From contig NZ_LT629748.1 in NCBI RefSeq assembly GCF_900105005.1, forward strand, positions 3,224,001 to 3,288,000: 64,000 bases of DNA, given 5' to 3'. A model generated the notes under the pieces. It did not search any database. It had not been told where the DNA came from and was given only the letters and a program-made list of their open reading frames with translations. The position numbers were made by a program, and so were the translations under genes. Each line of letters opens with the position of its first letter. The first letter of the stretch is position 1. The stretch is from Halopseudomonas litoralis (GTDB taxonomy: Bacteria > Pseudomonadota > Gammaproteobacteria > Pseudomonadales > Pseudomonadaceae). Shown piece after piece: positions 29,294 through 39,828 of this stretch.

Positions 29294-30331
29294 ATGCACA
29301 CTGTATCCACCAGCGACACCGCCGCAGGGCAGCGCACCAAGCGTCCCTCCGACTGGACTCCGGTCAATTATGATCTGCACGATACTTGGTTTCCGGTCTC
29401 GCACAGTCGCGACGTGACTTCAAGACCCATCCGCCGGATCATCCACTCCCAGCCTTATTTTCTCTGGCGTGAAAACGGTATACCTCAAGCGGCAGAGTTT
29501 CATCCATCACGGCTGGCAGCCCTGCGCCACTCCAGCAGCGCCTTCACCGGCGGTTCCGGCAGCTATCCTGTCATCGAACGCTACGGCTATATCTGGGCGT
29601 GGTATGGCGACCCCGACCACGCGGATATCCAACTATTGCCCCATATCCCCTTCCTGCCCCTGGACGGCAATATTCCGGGCTACACGCAGCGGACCGTCCG
29701 GTTCGACGCCTCATCGGCGCTCTCGGTGGAAAACCTCATCGACCTGACCCACGCCGATTTTCTGCATGCCAATACTATCGGCGACGGCATCTCCGAATCC
29801 GACGTCGTCGAAGTGGAATGGACGTCCGAAACGGTAACCAGAACCCGTATGGTCACGCAGAAGTCAGTCGCGCCAGTCATGCGCTGGGTGGGCGGGATAC
29901 GCGCCAGGTATCAGGATTTCCGTGCGGTGCTGCATATTCATCTGCGCAGCAATGTCTGCATCTCCTACCCACGGTTCCGGCCAGGCTACGACATTCCCAA
30001 TCTGCAGCCGTTTCTGCCGGTAGGCAGGCATCGCTCGCGTTGCGACGTGACCTTCAATACTACCGCTGCACCCTCCCCCTTTCGCTATCTGATGCCGCGA
30101 ATCAATTACATCATCCAGCCCCAGGACAACTCGGTGGTACGTCCGCAGAATGAGCGTTATCTGGACGCATCAGACAGGCGTGACCTGCATTCTCGCTTCG
30201 ATGCGCCTGGCACCCGATACCGTTACCAGATGGAACAACTGGCCGAGCGCCAGCGCCGAGGGGACTTCTCCTATGGCGCTGATGCCGAACCGGGACGTGA
30301 CATTACTGCATTGCTAGGCATGGATGGCTAA
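29294..30331 (+). CDS. Rieske-oxygenase-family catalytic protein lacking the Rieske cluster ligands
   Basis: 345 residues from the ATG at 29294, chosen because AGGAGA lies 7 nt before it; an ATG at 29273 would place this site inside the gene. The N-terminus starts like a VanA-type oxygenase (DTWFPVSHSRDV, then YPVIERYGYIWAWYGDPDHAD), but the segment between, which should carry CxH and CxxH, is cut to about 24 residues (67-90) with no cysteine. The mononuclear-iron motif is canonical: N147, D150, H153 and H158 (ENLIDLTHADFLH), with D278 the probable third ligand. It lies 21 bp after the Rieske-bearing gene. Inferred: catalytic subunit receiving electrons from that neighbour across a subunit interface. 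Confidence 0.88.
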   Translation: MHTVSTSDTAAGQRTKRPSDWTPVNYDLHDTWFPVSHSRDVTSRPIRRIIHSQPYFLWRENGIPQAAEFHPSRLAALRHSSSAFTGGSGSYPVIERYGYIWAWYGDPDHADIQLLPHIPFLPLDGNIPGYTQRTVRFDASSALSVENLIDLTHADFLHANTIGDGISESDVVEVEWTSETVTRTRMVTQKSVAPVMRWVGGIRARYQDFRAVLHIHLRSNVCISYPRFRPGYDIPNLQPFLPVGRHRSRCDVTFNTTAAPSPFRYLMPRINYIIQPQDNSVVRPQNERYLDASDRRDLHSRFDAPGTRYRYQMEQLAERQRRGDFSYGADAEPGRDITALLGMDG

Positions 30332-30404
30332 CCGCTACGTGCCTAAGTAACCTCTTAAACCGACTGAGCGCCATGAAAGGCGCGTTAACCAGGAGAATCG
30401 TCCT

Positions 30405-30779
30405 ATGTTTTCACACGTCACTTTGGGTACCAACGACCTATCCAGAGCTCGTATCTTCTACGATTCAGTGCTTGGCGCACTGGGTTATGAAAACCTTGGT
30501 AATAAGGAAACAGCATCGCTCTGGGGCGGCGCGGGCCCGCGCTTCGTCGTGCTAAAGCCCGCCGACGGTAACATAGCCAGTGTAAGCAATGGCCTGACAG
30601 TAGGCTTTGCAGCAGCGAACCGAGCCGCAGTGGATGAGTTCCACAAGTGTGCGCTGCAAGCAGGAGGCACAGATGCTGGCGCACCCGGATTCAGAGATGT
30701 GGGGCCGAATGTGTACGCAGCCTATGTGCGCGACCTTGATGGCCACAAGATAGTAGCCAGCTGCATCAGCGAGCGCTGA
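30405..30779 (+). CDS. Small VOC-family protein
   Basis: 124 residues, a single glyoxalase/bleomycin-resistance fold. It begins MFSHVTLGTNDLSRARIFYD with a His at position 4 and ends YVRDLDGHKIVASC, the usual VOC pattern with a late His before the final strand. AGGAGA lies upstream of the ATG. It follows the split oxygenase by 73 bp and is probably co-transcribed, so it may act on the oxygenase product or protect against it; this is inference. The 158 bp after it, before the convergent YdeP-like gene, show nothing beyond a short hairpin at the other gene's stop. Confidence 0.85.
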   Translation: MFSHVTLGTNDLSRARIFYDSVLGALGYENLGNKETASLWGGAGPRFVVLKPADGNIASVSNGLTVGFAAANRAAVDEFHKCALQAGGTDAGAPGFRDVGPNVYAAYVRDLDGHKIVASCISER

Positions 30780-30937
30780 CTGGCACAGCGCTGGAAGCAA
30801 GGCCGCGGGGTAAGCTACTTCAGCGGCCGATCATACTCCATGGAGTCCCCCGGCTCGCCCAGATCCACCCACCTTCGTGAACACTTCCTACCAGGACTCA
30901 CTGAAATCGAATGGGAATAATGCAACGCATGAAGCTT

Positions 30938-33274
30938 TCAGGCTTCAGTTAATTCGAGCTTCGCTCCCCTCTCTCCAGGCAACAGTTTGATCGGTATAAA
31001 TTTTGATGCCGGGGTGAAACTGTCCACGCCGAAACTGTCCAGCGGAACCAGCGGATTTATCTCAGGATAGTAAGCCGCCGCCTGCCCTTCAGGAATATCG
31101 TAGGGAAGCAGCGTGAACCCTTTGACTTTCCGTTCAACCCTGTCATCCCACAACGAAACCAGATCAACCTTCTCGCCGGCCTCGAAGCCCAGCCGGTCAA
31201 TGTCCGCCTGGTTGATGAACAATACTTCGCGCTGCCCGGATACGCCCCTATAGCGGTCGTTCAGGCTGTATATCGTGGTGTTGTACTGATCGTGAGAGCG
31301 CAAGCTCTGGACAATCAGATCGTGGCGCTGCCCACTGGCCCGCACCTTCTCGTGAACCAGACTATCCGGCAGGAAGGTAGCTGAAAAACGCGCCTTCTCG
31401 GTGCTGGTACGCCACACACGCTGGCTGGCCGAGTTGGGCAAGTGAAAGCCTCCAGGCTGTTTCAGACGGTCTTCAAACTGATCGAAACCGGGCACCGTCC
31501 GGGCAATCGCGTCCCGGATCAGCCGATAGTCGTCACGCATCGCCTGCCAGCTCACGGGATGATTGCCCAGCGTGGCCTCGGCGATGCCGGCTATGATCCA
31601 GGGTTCCGAGCGCATCTGCTTTGATAGAGGCTCTAGTTGCCCAAACGATGCGTGCACCATGCTGAAGGAATCCTCAACGGTGACGCATTGTGCGCCTGCT
31701 GCCTGTTGATCGATATCCGTTCTGCCAAGACACGGTAGAATCAGGGCGTCCCTGCCCACCATCAGATGGCTACGATTGAGCTTGGTGCTGATCTGCACCG
31801 TCAGCGCACAGTTCCTCAGCGCCTGATGAGTCAACACGCTGTCGGGCGTGGCTTGCGCAAAGTTACCCCCCAAAGCTACAAACACACGGGCTTCGCCCTT
31901 CAGCATGGCGTGGATAGCTTCAACGGTGTTATGGCCATTGCCGCGTGGCGGCTCGAAACTAAAGCTCTCCGCCAACCGGTCGAGGAATTCCTGCGGCGGC
32001 CTTTCGTTGATGCCCATGGTGCGGTCACCCTGAACGTTGCTGTGCCCGCGCACAGGGCAGAGGCCAGCGCCCAGGCGACCGACGTTCCCGCGCAATAGCT
32101 GCAGGTTTACTATTTCCTGAATAGTCGCCACGCCGTGATGATGTTGGGTGATGCCCATCGCCCAGCAGAAGATGACGTTGGAAGCCTCGCAATAGAGCTT
32201 GGCGGCCCTCTCGATCTGACCCAGACTCAGGCCTGATTGCTCAACGATATGCGCCCAATCGGTGGCGTCCAGTACCTCAAGATAGGCGGCAAATCCATCG
32301 GTCTGCAGGAGGATGAAGTCATCGTCCAGTACGCCGGAAACCCCGCGGCGTTGCGCATCTCTTTCCCATGCCAAAAGGAATTTTGCCATGCCTCGGAGAA
32401 TGGCCATATCACCACCCAGCGCCGGTTGAAAGAAATCCGTATGCATCGGTTTCGATCGGTTGGTGAGCATTTCCGACATCTTCTGCGGATGCTGAAATCG
32501 CTCCAGCCCGCGCTCCTTCAATGGGTTGAAACACACCACCTTCGCGCCGCGCCTGACGGCATCCCGCAGCGGCTCAAGCATGCGTGGGTGATTAGTGCCA
32601 GGATTCTGTCCCAGAACGAATATGGCATCGGCGTGCTCGAAGTCTTCGAAGGTCACCGTGCCCTTGCCCGTTCCCAGACTCCCGTTCAGCGCTACACCGC
32701 TCGCCTCATGGCACATGTTCGAGCAATCGGGAAAATTATTGGTACCGTAGGCACGGGCGAACAACTGGTAGAGAAAAGCCGCCTCGTTGCTGGCGCGACC
32801 CGACGTATAAAATTCAGCCTGATCCGGAGATTCGAGATGATTGAGGTGGCCGGCAATCACCGCAAACGCAGCATCCCAACTGATCGGAAGATACCGATCG
32901 GTCGCTGCGTCGTAGCGCACCGGTTCCGTCAAGCGTCCCTGGTATTCAAGCCAGTAGTCACTTTGCTCACGCAACTGGGTGACGCTGTGCCGGGCGAAAA
33001 ACGTGGCGTCCACGCGGCGGCTGGTCGCTTCCCAATTGATCGCCTTGGCGCCATTTTCACAGAATTTGACCGCGCCGGAATCTGGTGGATCGCCCCAGGC
33101 GCAACCGGGGCAATCAAAGCCTCCGTGTTGATTGGTTCTGAGTAACGCCTTGACGTTCTTGATGGGCTGTTCGCTGTTCAGCCACGCATGGGTAACGCTA
33201 AGCAACGCACCCCAGCCAGCTGCCGGGCCATTGTAGATTTTGAACTGCGTTTTGCGGTTATGTAACCAACTCAT
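30938..33274 (-). CDS. YdeP/FdhF-like molybdopterin oxidoreductase
   Basis: 778 residues from the ATG at 33272-33274 (GTG/TTG alternatives lie up to four codons upstream). It starts with the GGFDCPGCAWGDP motif typical of the YdeP family and continues with molybdopterin-binding features (NMCHEASGVALNGSLGTGKGTVT in two parts, FVLGQNPGTNHPRML, GNVGRLGAGLCPVRGHSNVQGDRT in two parts). A C-terminal molydopterin-dinucleotide domain follows (SHDQYNTTIYSLNDRYRG, split). Family members resemble formate dehydrogenase H; in E. coli YdeP is linked to acid resistance, but the reaction is unproven. No partner subunit is adjacent. It is divergent from the frameshifted MDR gene. Confidence 0.9.
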   Translation of the reverse strand: MSWLHNRKTQFKIYNGPAAGWGALLSVTHAWLNSEQPIKNVKALLRTNQHGGFDCPGCAWGDPPDSGAVKFCENGAKAINWEATSRRVDATFFARHSVTQLREQSDYWLEYQGRLTEPVRYDAATDRYLPISWDAAFAVIAGHLNHLESPDQAEFYTSGRASNEAAFLYQLFARAYGTNNFPDCSNMCHEASGVALNGSLGTGKGTVTFEDFEHADAIFVLGQNPGTNHPRMLEPLRDAVRRGAKVVCFNPLKERGLERFQHPQKMSEMLTNRSKPMHTDFFQPALGGDMAILRGMAKFLLAWERDAQRRGVSGVLDDDFILLQTDGFAAYLEVLDATDWAHIVEQSGLSLGQIERAAKLYCEASNVIFCWAMGITQHHHGVATIQEIVNLQLLRGNVGRLGAGLCPVRGHSNVQGDRTMGINERPPQEFLDRLAESFSFEPPRGNGHNTVEAIHAMLKGEARVFVALGGNFAQATPDSVLTHQALRNCALTVQISTKLNRSHLMVGRDALILPCLGRTDIDQQAAGAQCVTVEDSFSMVHASFGQLEPLSKQMRSEPWIIAGIAEATLGNHPVSWQAMRDDYRLIRDAIARTVPGFDQFEDRLKQPGGFHLPNSASQRVWRTSTEKARFSATFLPDSLVHEKVRASGQRHDLIVQSLRSHDQYNTTIYSLNDRYRGVSGQREVLFINQADIDRLGFEAGEKVDLVSLWDDRVERKVKGFTLLPYDIPEGQAAAYYPEINPLVPLDSFGVDSFTPASKFIPIKLLPGERGAKLELTEA

Positions 33275-33355
33275 CCGATTCACCAAGTGCGGGTGCTTGG
33301 GTCAGAGTATCGCGAAGAGACTTTAGAAATCCTGCATTCGCCACGCCCCGTTCTT

Positions 33356-33384
33356 TTTACAGAATACCAATCTTACTACAGAAT
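33356..33384 (+). promoter_or_regulatory. Candidate promoter with ACAGAAT direct repeat (copy 2)
   Basis: TTTACA (33356-33361) stands 17 bp before CAGAAT (33379-33384). ACAGAAT occurs at 33359-33365 and 33378-33384, again 19 bp apart. Spacing and most flanking bases match the copy ahead of the paralogue at 26781. Confidence 0.55.
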
Positions 33385-33466
33385 AATATCCTGCTACAGC
33401 GGATAAACATGCCCGACATCAGCTGGAGGTTCCCTCTCGCGCATTTGTCGGCAACAGGAGATAACA

Positions 33467-34395
33467 ATGAAAGCAGCTGTCATTACCGAACGCGGCGCCC
33501 TTCCCGTCAAGCAGGACTTTAAGGAACCGGAAGCCCAGGACGGCGCGATACTGATCGATGTTGAGACTGCAGGCCTCGGCGGCTGGGACGTGCTCGGCGC
33601 GTATCGATTGGGCGTAGCCTACCCCTGCGTCATCCGGGGCGAGGGCGTCGGTCGCACGGTGGAAAGCGAGTGTACTTCGGCGAACGTTCTGTACTGCCTT
33701 TTGGCGCTTGGGCCGAACGCACGCTGGTCCCTGCCGAAGAAGTCTGGGATGTGCCGGACCATATCGATGACCGCACCGCCATCACCATGGGTATCGCCGC
33801 AACCGGCGCGTTGATTCCGCTGGAAACCGCAAAGATTCAGCCCGGTGAGACCGTATTGATCCTCGGCGGTACCGGCACGCTCGGGCAGATCGCCTTACAG
33901 CTTGCCCGTTATCTGGGAGCAGGCAAGGTCGTTGCCGCAGGCAGAAGCGAAGCGGCTCTGGCACGCTTGAAAGAGCGGGGAATCACCGACGCGACGGTCT
34001 GCCTAAAAGGCGACGAAACTGATGTGGCGGCACTCAAGGCCGAAGCCGGAGAAGGTTACGACGTAGTGCTTGATCTGGTATGTGGTCAACCCATGCTAAA
34101 TGCATTGAAGGCAACGCGGTGGGGAGCACGCATCGTTACCGTCGGCACCGGTGCGGGACGGCAACTCAACCTGGATATAGCTGATCTTTTATTCAGAACG
34201 CTTTCATGCATCGGTACCGGTCAGCGCCCTCCGGCGGATCGTCGCAAAATCTGGGAACGCTTACTGGATATCACCACCACGGAGAATATCACTGTGGACT
34301 ATGCCGAGTTTGACTTCGACGAGACACCAAAAGCTTGGGAATCACAGGTAAATGGCCCACACGCAAAAATCTACGCAAGGGTTAGTGAATCTTGA
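33467..34395 (+). pseudogene. Frameshifted second copy of the MDR quinone-oxidoreductase gene
   Basis: The N-terminal part (MKAAVITERGALPVKQDF to GEGVGRT, 33467 to about 33658) and the C-terminal part (YFGERSVLPFGAW onward, from about 33673) lie in different frames. Compared with the intact gene at 26781, four bases are missing between CGCAC (ending about 33658) and the YFGERS codons, where the intact copy has TGATGATGG and this one GGTGG. The first frame runs on into unrelated codons and stops at 33814. Both parts are otherwise well conserved, as are ribosome-binding site and promoter, so the loss looks recent. A sequencing error or a translated second part from the GTG at 33670 are alternatives. 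Confidence 0.8.
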
Positions 34396-34430
34396 GCATA
34401 CACAAGTCGAACGCGACCAATTTACCCCAG

Positions 34431-35482
<1,052 letters not shown>

Positions 35483-35587
35483 TGTACCGTTTTGGTAGAG
35501 CGCTCGTCGTAACTGGGTATAGCTTAAAGCCGAACCACCTCAATCAAAATGATCGCTGACCGCCGTACCGGATTGGCCTCCGAAGTT

Positions 35588-36340
35588 TCACTCTCCCCCC
35601 AAACGCCTGATCCCCCCGGGCGTACTTCCCCAATGACGCCGAAAGGCATGAGTCAGCGCACTCTGGCTGGAAAAGCCCACCTGCTCGGCAATGCAGCCGG
35701 GGGCCAGGCGGGTTTCCAGTAAAAGATCACGGGCGCGCTCCAGACGAGCCTGCAGTAAATAATGGGCAGGGGTTGTACCTGTGGCCTGTCTGAACAGCTG
35801 GTGAAAGTGTCCGGTACTGACACACGCCACCTGTGCCAACTGCTCCACCGTCAAAGGTTCGGCCAGGTGCTGCTGAATATAGTTATCCAGTTGCAGCAGA
35901 TTCAGACGCTGCGACACCGCAGGCAGACGCGGCGTGTGATCGAAAAGGCGTTGATGCAGACTGGAAATGATGACCTGGGCCATACCCTCTGCCGCCAATG
36001 TGGACCCCTGCCACAGGCTTTCTTCCTGATCGATAAAACTCAGCAGCAGGCGCAGGCTGGCGTCGGCCGTGAAATAGCGCGGCCGGTCAAACAGGCGCTC
36101 CAGTTCGGCAGAGTCGGGGTTGTAGTGATCCAGCACCACATGGCGATTATCCCCAGTGCCTTCATAGAAGTGCACCTCACCCGCAGGCACCAGACAGCCA
36201 TGCATGGCATCCACACGCCCGCCGTGGCCGGCGATCTCGAATTCAGCCTGGCCGGACAGGGCAATGACCATCTGATGCCATGGGTGGTCATGGTGCACGC
36301 CGCTGGTCGGCAGCGTGCAATGACGGATGATAGCCTGCAT
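35588..36340 (-). CDS. pruR: AraC-family regulator, probable proline-utilisation activator
   Basis: 250 residues from the ATG at 36338-36340, which has AGGAG upstream; a longer frame to 36406 lacks support. The N-terminal cupin (HHDHPWHQMVIALSGQAEFEI) is followed by two helix-turn-helix motifs of the AraC/XylS type (LAQVACVSTGHFHQLFRQATG and RLAPGCIAEQVGFSSQSALTHAFRR, split), ending WGSTPGGIRR. It is divergent from putA. In Pseudomonas aeruginosa an AraC/XylS activator, PruR, beside putA and putP controls proline use; this gene has the same place. Symbol assigned on family plus context. Confidence 0.85.
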   Translation of the reverse strand: MQAIIRHCTLPTSGVHHDHPWHQMVIALSGQAEFEIAGHGGRVDAMHGCLVPAGEVHFYEGTGDNRHVVLDHYNPDSAELERLFDRPRYFTADASLRLLLSFIDQEESLWQGSTLAAEGMAQVIISSLHQRLFDHTPRLPAVSQRLNLLQLDNYIQQHLAEPLTVEQLAQVACVSTGHFHQLFRQATGTTPAHYLLQARLERARDLLLETRLAPGCIAEQVGFSSQSALTHAFRRHWGSTPGGIRRLGGE

Positions 36341-36528
36341 ACCAGCTCCTTTTCCGCGAGATCGGTAACAATCAACTATAGTGAGGCCAGACGCATTTGG
36401 ACACAATCAAGGGCATTGGGGCGCCTCATCCTTCTGAACCTCAAACAAAAACTACCGAGTTCTGATCAAGACTTTGCTCGCCGCTTGCGACCACACTGCG
36501 GATCAAATCAAAAAACAGAAGGTGCGCC

Positions 36529-39500
36529 ATGCCTTTACCTCACCCGCTGTACGATCAGAATACCCAACATCACAGCACAGCTGACGAGTTGCTGCATCCG
36601 GATCTGGAGCAGCAGAACCTGCAGCAACTGGCCCAAAAGGCCAGCCAGTATTACATGGTGGATGAAGACACCCTGATGCCCGAGCTGATCCAGCTGCTCG
36701 ATCATCAGCCAGCCCACATTAAGCAACTGCACCAGAGCACGGCGGTTCTGGTCCAGCGGGTACGCAGCCAGGGTGATGCCGTCGACAGCCTGGATCAACT
36801 ACTGCAGCAGTACAGCCTCGACACCCAGGAAGGCGTACTGCTGATGTGTCTGGCCGAAGCGCTGCTGCGCATTCCTGACTCACGTACCGCAGAAGCACTG
36901 ATTCGCGACAAGCTGTCGGTGGCTGACTGGAAAAGCCATCTGGGGCAGAGCGACTCGCTGCTGGTCAATGCCTCCACCTGGGGGCTGATACTGACCAAGG
37001 GGCTGGTGAAGATGGACCCGCGCGACGACCAGCCGGTGCCGGTCCTCAATCGTCTGGTCAGCCGCCTGGGTGAACCGGTGGTGCGTCAGGTCATGTCCCA
37101 TGCCATGAAGCTGATGGGGCACCAGTTCGTACTCGGACGCAACCTGCCCGAGGCGCTGAACAACGGCAAATCCCTGTTCAAACAGGGCTACACCTATTCC
37201 TTCGACATGCTTGGCGAAGCGGCCCGCACCCGTGAGGATGCCCAGCGTTATTTCGCTGCCTATCTGGATGCCATCGAGCGCGTCGGCCAGGCCAATGCCA
37301 AGGCCACTGCCGGCGCTGCGGCACCTTCCATTTCGATCAAATTGTCGGCCCTGCACCCGCGTTATGAGCGCAGCCAGCGTGAGCGGGTATTGAAAGAACT
37401 CGGCGCCACCTTGGCCCAGCTGGTGACCCGCGCTCGTGAGCTGGATGTGGCGATCACCCTGGACGCCGAAGAGGCGGACCGGCTGGAGCTGTCTCTGGAG
37501 CTGCTGGAGCAGGTCTACCGTCAGCAGGCCAAGGGCTGGGGCAAGCTGGGGCTGGTGGTGCAGGCCTATTCCAAGCGCGCCTTGCCGGTACTGCACTGGC
37601 TGACCAAACTGGCCGCCGAACAGGGTGACGAGATTCCGGTGCGCCTGGTCAAGGGCGCCTACTGGGATACCGAAATCAAGCTGGCGCAGATTGAAGGGCT
37701 GCCCAACTACCCGGTATTTACCCGCAAGGCCAATACCGACATCGCCTATCTGGCCTGTGCCCGCTACCTGCTCGCGGACATCAACCGGGGCCGCCTGTTT
37801 CCCCAGTTCGCCACTCATAATGCCCACACTATCATCTGCCTGCTCGCCATGGCCGGTGATCGACCGATCGAGTTTCAGCGGCTGCACGGCATGGGCGAGG
37901 CGCTCTACAAACAGGCGCTGCAACTGGCGCCAGCTGGGAGCTACTGCCGCATCTATGCGCCCGTGGGGGCGCACAAGGATCTGCTGCCCTATCTGGTGCG
38001 CCGCTTGCTGGAAAATGGGGCCAACTCGTCCTTCGTGCACCAGTTGGTTGATGAAGACGTACCTGTGGCCCAGCTGTGCCGCCACCCGCTGGAAGCCCTG
38101 GCCGGCAAGGCAAACTACCGCAATACCGCGATTCCTCTGCCCCACGATCTTTATGGCCCGCAGCGCCCGAATGCCAAGGGGCTTAACCTGATGATCAACA
38201 GCCAGCTCGAACCTCTGCTCCAGGCCATGCAACCCTGGAATCAACATCAGTGGCAGGGCGGACCTTTACTGGCTGCTGCCATCAACGCCGCGCCGGGGCC
38301 AACTCAGGCGGTCACCAGTCCCTTTGATCGGCAACAGCAGGTGGGGCAGATCCAGTGGACCAGCCCTGAACAGGTGCCCCAGGCGCTGGACGCCGCGGTC
38401 TTGGCCTTTCCGCGCTGGAATGCAGTTGCGGTGACCGAACGTGCCGCCTGTCTGCGCCGCTTGGCCGACTTGCTGGAGATGCATTTTGCCGAGCTGATGG
38501 CGCTCTGTGCCCGTGAAGCCGGCAAACAGCTCAAAGACGGGATCGCCGAGATCCGTGAGGCGGTGGACTTCTGCCGCTACTATGCCGATCAGGCCGAGCA
38601 GAAGATGGGCCAGCCCACTCTGCTGCCCGGCCCTACCGGTGAATCCAATGAGCTCTACCTCACCGGCAAGGGCGTGTTCGTCGCCATCAGCCCGTGGAAC
38701 TTCCCAGTGGCGATCTTTCTCGGGCAGATATCGGCAGCCGTGGCGGCGGGCAATGCGGTACTGGCCAAACCCGCCGAACAGACCTCACTGGCGGCCCACC
38801 GCTGCATCGAGTTGATGCATGAAGCCGGCGTGCCCCGTGATGTATTGCAACTGCTGCCCGGCTCCGGCAAGGAGCTCGGCCCCCTGCTCACCAGTGACCC
38901 GCGAGTGGTCGGGGTAGTGTTTACCGGCTCCACCGGCACCGCCCAACAGATCAATCTCGGCCTGGCCCAACGCGAGTCTGGCCCGCTGGCCACGCTGGTG
39001 GCCGAAACCGGCGGCCAGAACGCCATGCTGGTCGACTCCACCGCCCTGCCGGAACAGGTGGTGGCGGACGTGCTGGAGTCCTCCTTTGCCAGCGCCGGGC
39101 AGCGTTGCTCCGCCCTGCGGGTGCTGTTCCTGCAGGACGATATCGCCGACAAGGTAGAAGAACTGCTGGCCGGCGCCATGCAGGAACTGAAACTGGGTGA
39201 TCCGCGCGAGCTGGCCACCGATGTCGGCCCGGTGATTGACGCCCAGGCCCGGGGAAAGCTGCAGGCACATGTTGAGCATTACCGTCAGCTAGGCCGGGTT
39301 CTGGCCGAAACCAAGGTACCTGCGGCATGGTCACAGGGTGACTTCGTGGCACCTGTGGCTATCCGGCTGGACAGCATAGATGAGCTGACCAGCGAGCATT
39401 TTGGCCCGGTGCTGCATATCGTTCGTTACGCCTCGACCGATGTCATGCAGGTGGTCGAGAGCATCAACCGTAGCGGATTTGGTCTGACCTTCGGCATTCA

Positions 39501-39747
39501 GAGCCGCAATGAAGGTTTTGCTGCCGACATAGATAAACGCATTCGTGTGGGCAATGTGTATATCAATCGTAATATGATTGGTGCTGTTGTGGGCGTTCAG
39601 CCCTTTGGTGGCATGGGGCTTTCCGGTACGGGCCCCAAGGCAGGCGGACCGCATTACCTGCTGCGTTTTGTCACTGAGCGAACCCGTACCATCAATACTG
39701 CGGCGATAGGTGGCAATGCCAGCCTGCTGGCGCAGGGCGATGACTGA
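36529..39747 (+). CDS. putA: Bifunctional proline dehydrogenase / L-glutamate-gamma-semialdehyde dehydrogenase
   Basis: 1072 residues, the short PutA form. The proline dehydrogenase barrel is at about 190-490 (SIKLSALHPRYE, LDAEEADRLELSLEL, VRLVKGAYWDTEIK, FATHNAHT). The aldehyde dehydrogenase is at about 590-1050, with AISPWNFPVAIFLGQ, the catalytic Glu in VAETGGQNAML and the catalytic Cys in SAGQRCSALRV. The N-terminal ribbon-helix-helix DNA-binding domain of the 1300-residue PutA type is absent, so it is not expected to repress itself. Oxidises proline to glutamate at the membrane, delivering electrons to the quinone pool. The 188-bp gap to pruR should hold the promoter. Confidence 0.96.
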   Translation: MPLPHPLYDQNTQHHSTADELLHPDLEQQNLQQLAQKASQYYMVDEDTLMPELIQLLDHQPAHIKQLHQSTAVLVQRVRSQGDAVDSLDQLLQQYSLDTQEGVLLMCLAEALLRIPDSRTAEALIRDKLSVADWKSHLGQSDSLLVNASTWGLILTKGLVKMDPRDDQPVPVLNRLVSRLGEPVVRQVMSHAMKLMGHQFVLGRNLPEALNNGKSLFKQGYTYSFDMLGEAARTREDAQRYFAAYLDAIERVGQANAKATAGAAAPSISIKLSALHPRYERSQRERVLKELGATLAQLVTRARELDVAITLDAEEADRLELSLELLEQVYRQQAKGWGKLGLVVQAYSKRALPVLHWLTKLAAEQGDEIPVRLVKGAYWDTEIKLAQIEGLPNYPVFTRKANTDIAYLACARYLLADINRGRLFPQFATHNAHTIICLLAMAGDRPIEFQRLHGMGEALYKQALQLAPAGSYCRIYAPVGAHKDLLPYLVRRLLENGANSSFVHQLVDEDVPVAQLCRHPLEALAGKANYRNTAIPLPHDLYGPQRPNAKGLNLMINSQLEPLLQAMQPWNQHQWQGGPLLAAAINAAPGPTQAVTSPFDRQQQVGQIQWTSPEQVPQALDAAVLAFPRWNAVAVTERAACLRRLADLLEMHFAELMALCAREAGKQLKDGIAEIREAVDFCRYYADQAEQKMGQPTLLPGPTGESNELYLTGKGVFVAISPWNFPVAIFLGQISAAVAAGNAVLAKPAEQTSLAAHRCIELMHEAGVPRDVLQLLPGSGKELGPLLTSDPRVVGVVFTGSTGTAQQINLGLAQRESGPLATLVAETGGQNAMLVDSTALPEQVVADVLESSFASAGQRCSALRVLFLQDDIADKVEELLAGAMQELKLGDPRELATDVGPVIDAQARGKLQAHVEHYRQLGRVLAETKVPAAWSQGDFVAPVAIRLDSIDELTSEHFGPVLHIVRYASTDVMQVVESINRSGFGLTFGIQSRNEGFAADIDKRIRVGNVYINRNMIGAVVGVQPFGGMGLSGTGPKAGGPHYLLRFVTERTRTINTAAIGGNASLLAQGDD

Positions 39748-39828
39748 GCAAGGAGCAATTTCAATGCTGGATAACAACAATAACTCCGACCCCGCCTGCG
39801 GGGCCTCCCCACAGCAGAGGGCATTCCC

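Noticed and set aside
29469..29747. A frameshift could hide the missing Rieske motif of the second oxygenase protein, since another frame reads HHGW
   Set aside because: That frame has no CxH or CxxH pair, and only about 24 codons lie between the flanking conserved segments where over 50 are needed, so it is a real deletion.
35576..35595. Second terminal repeat of the IS3 element (GGCCTCC near the end of pruR)
   Set aside because: Only seven matching bases with the end at 34431, and it overlaps the regulator gene; chance is as likely.
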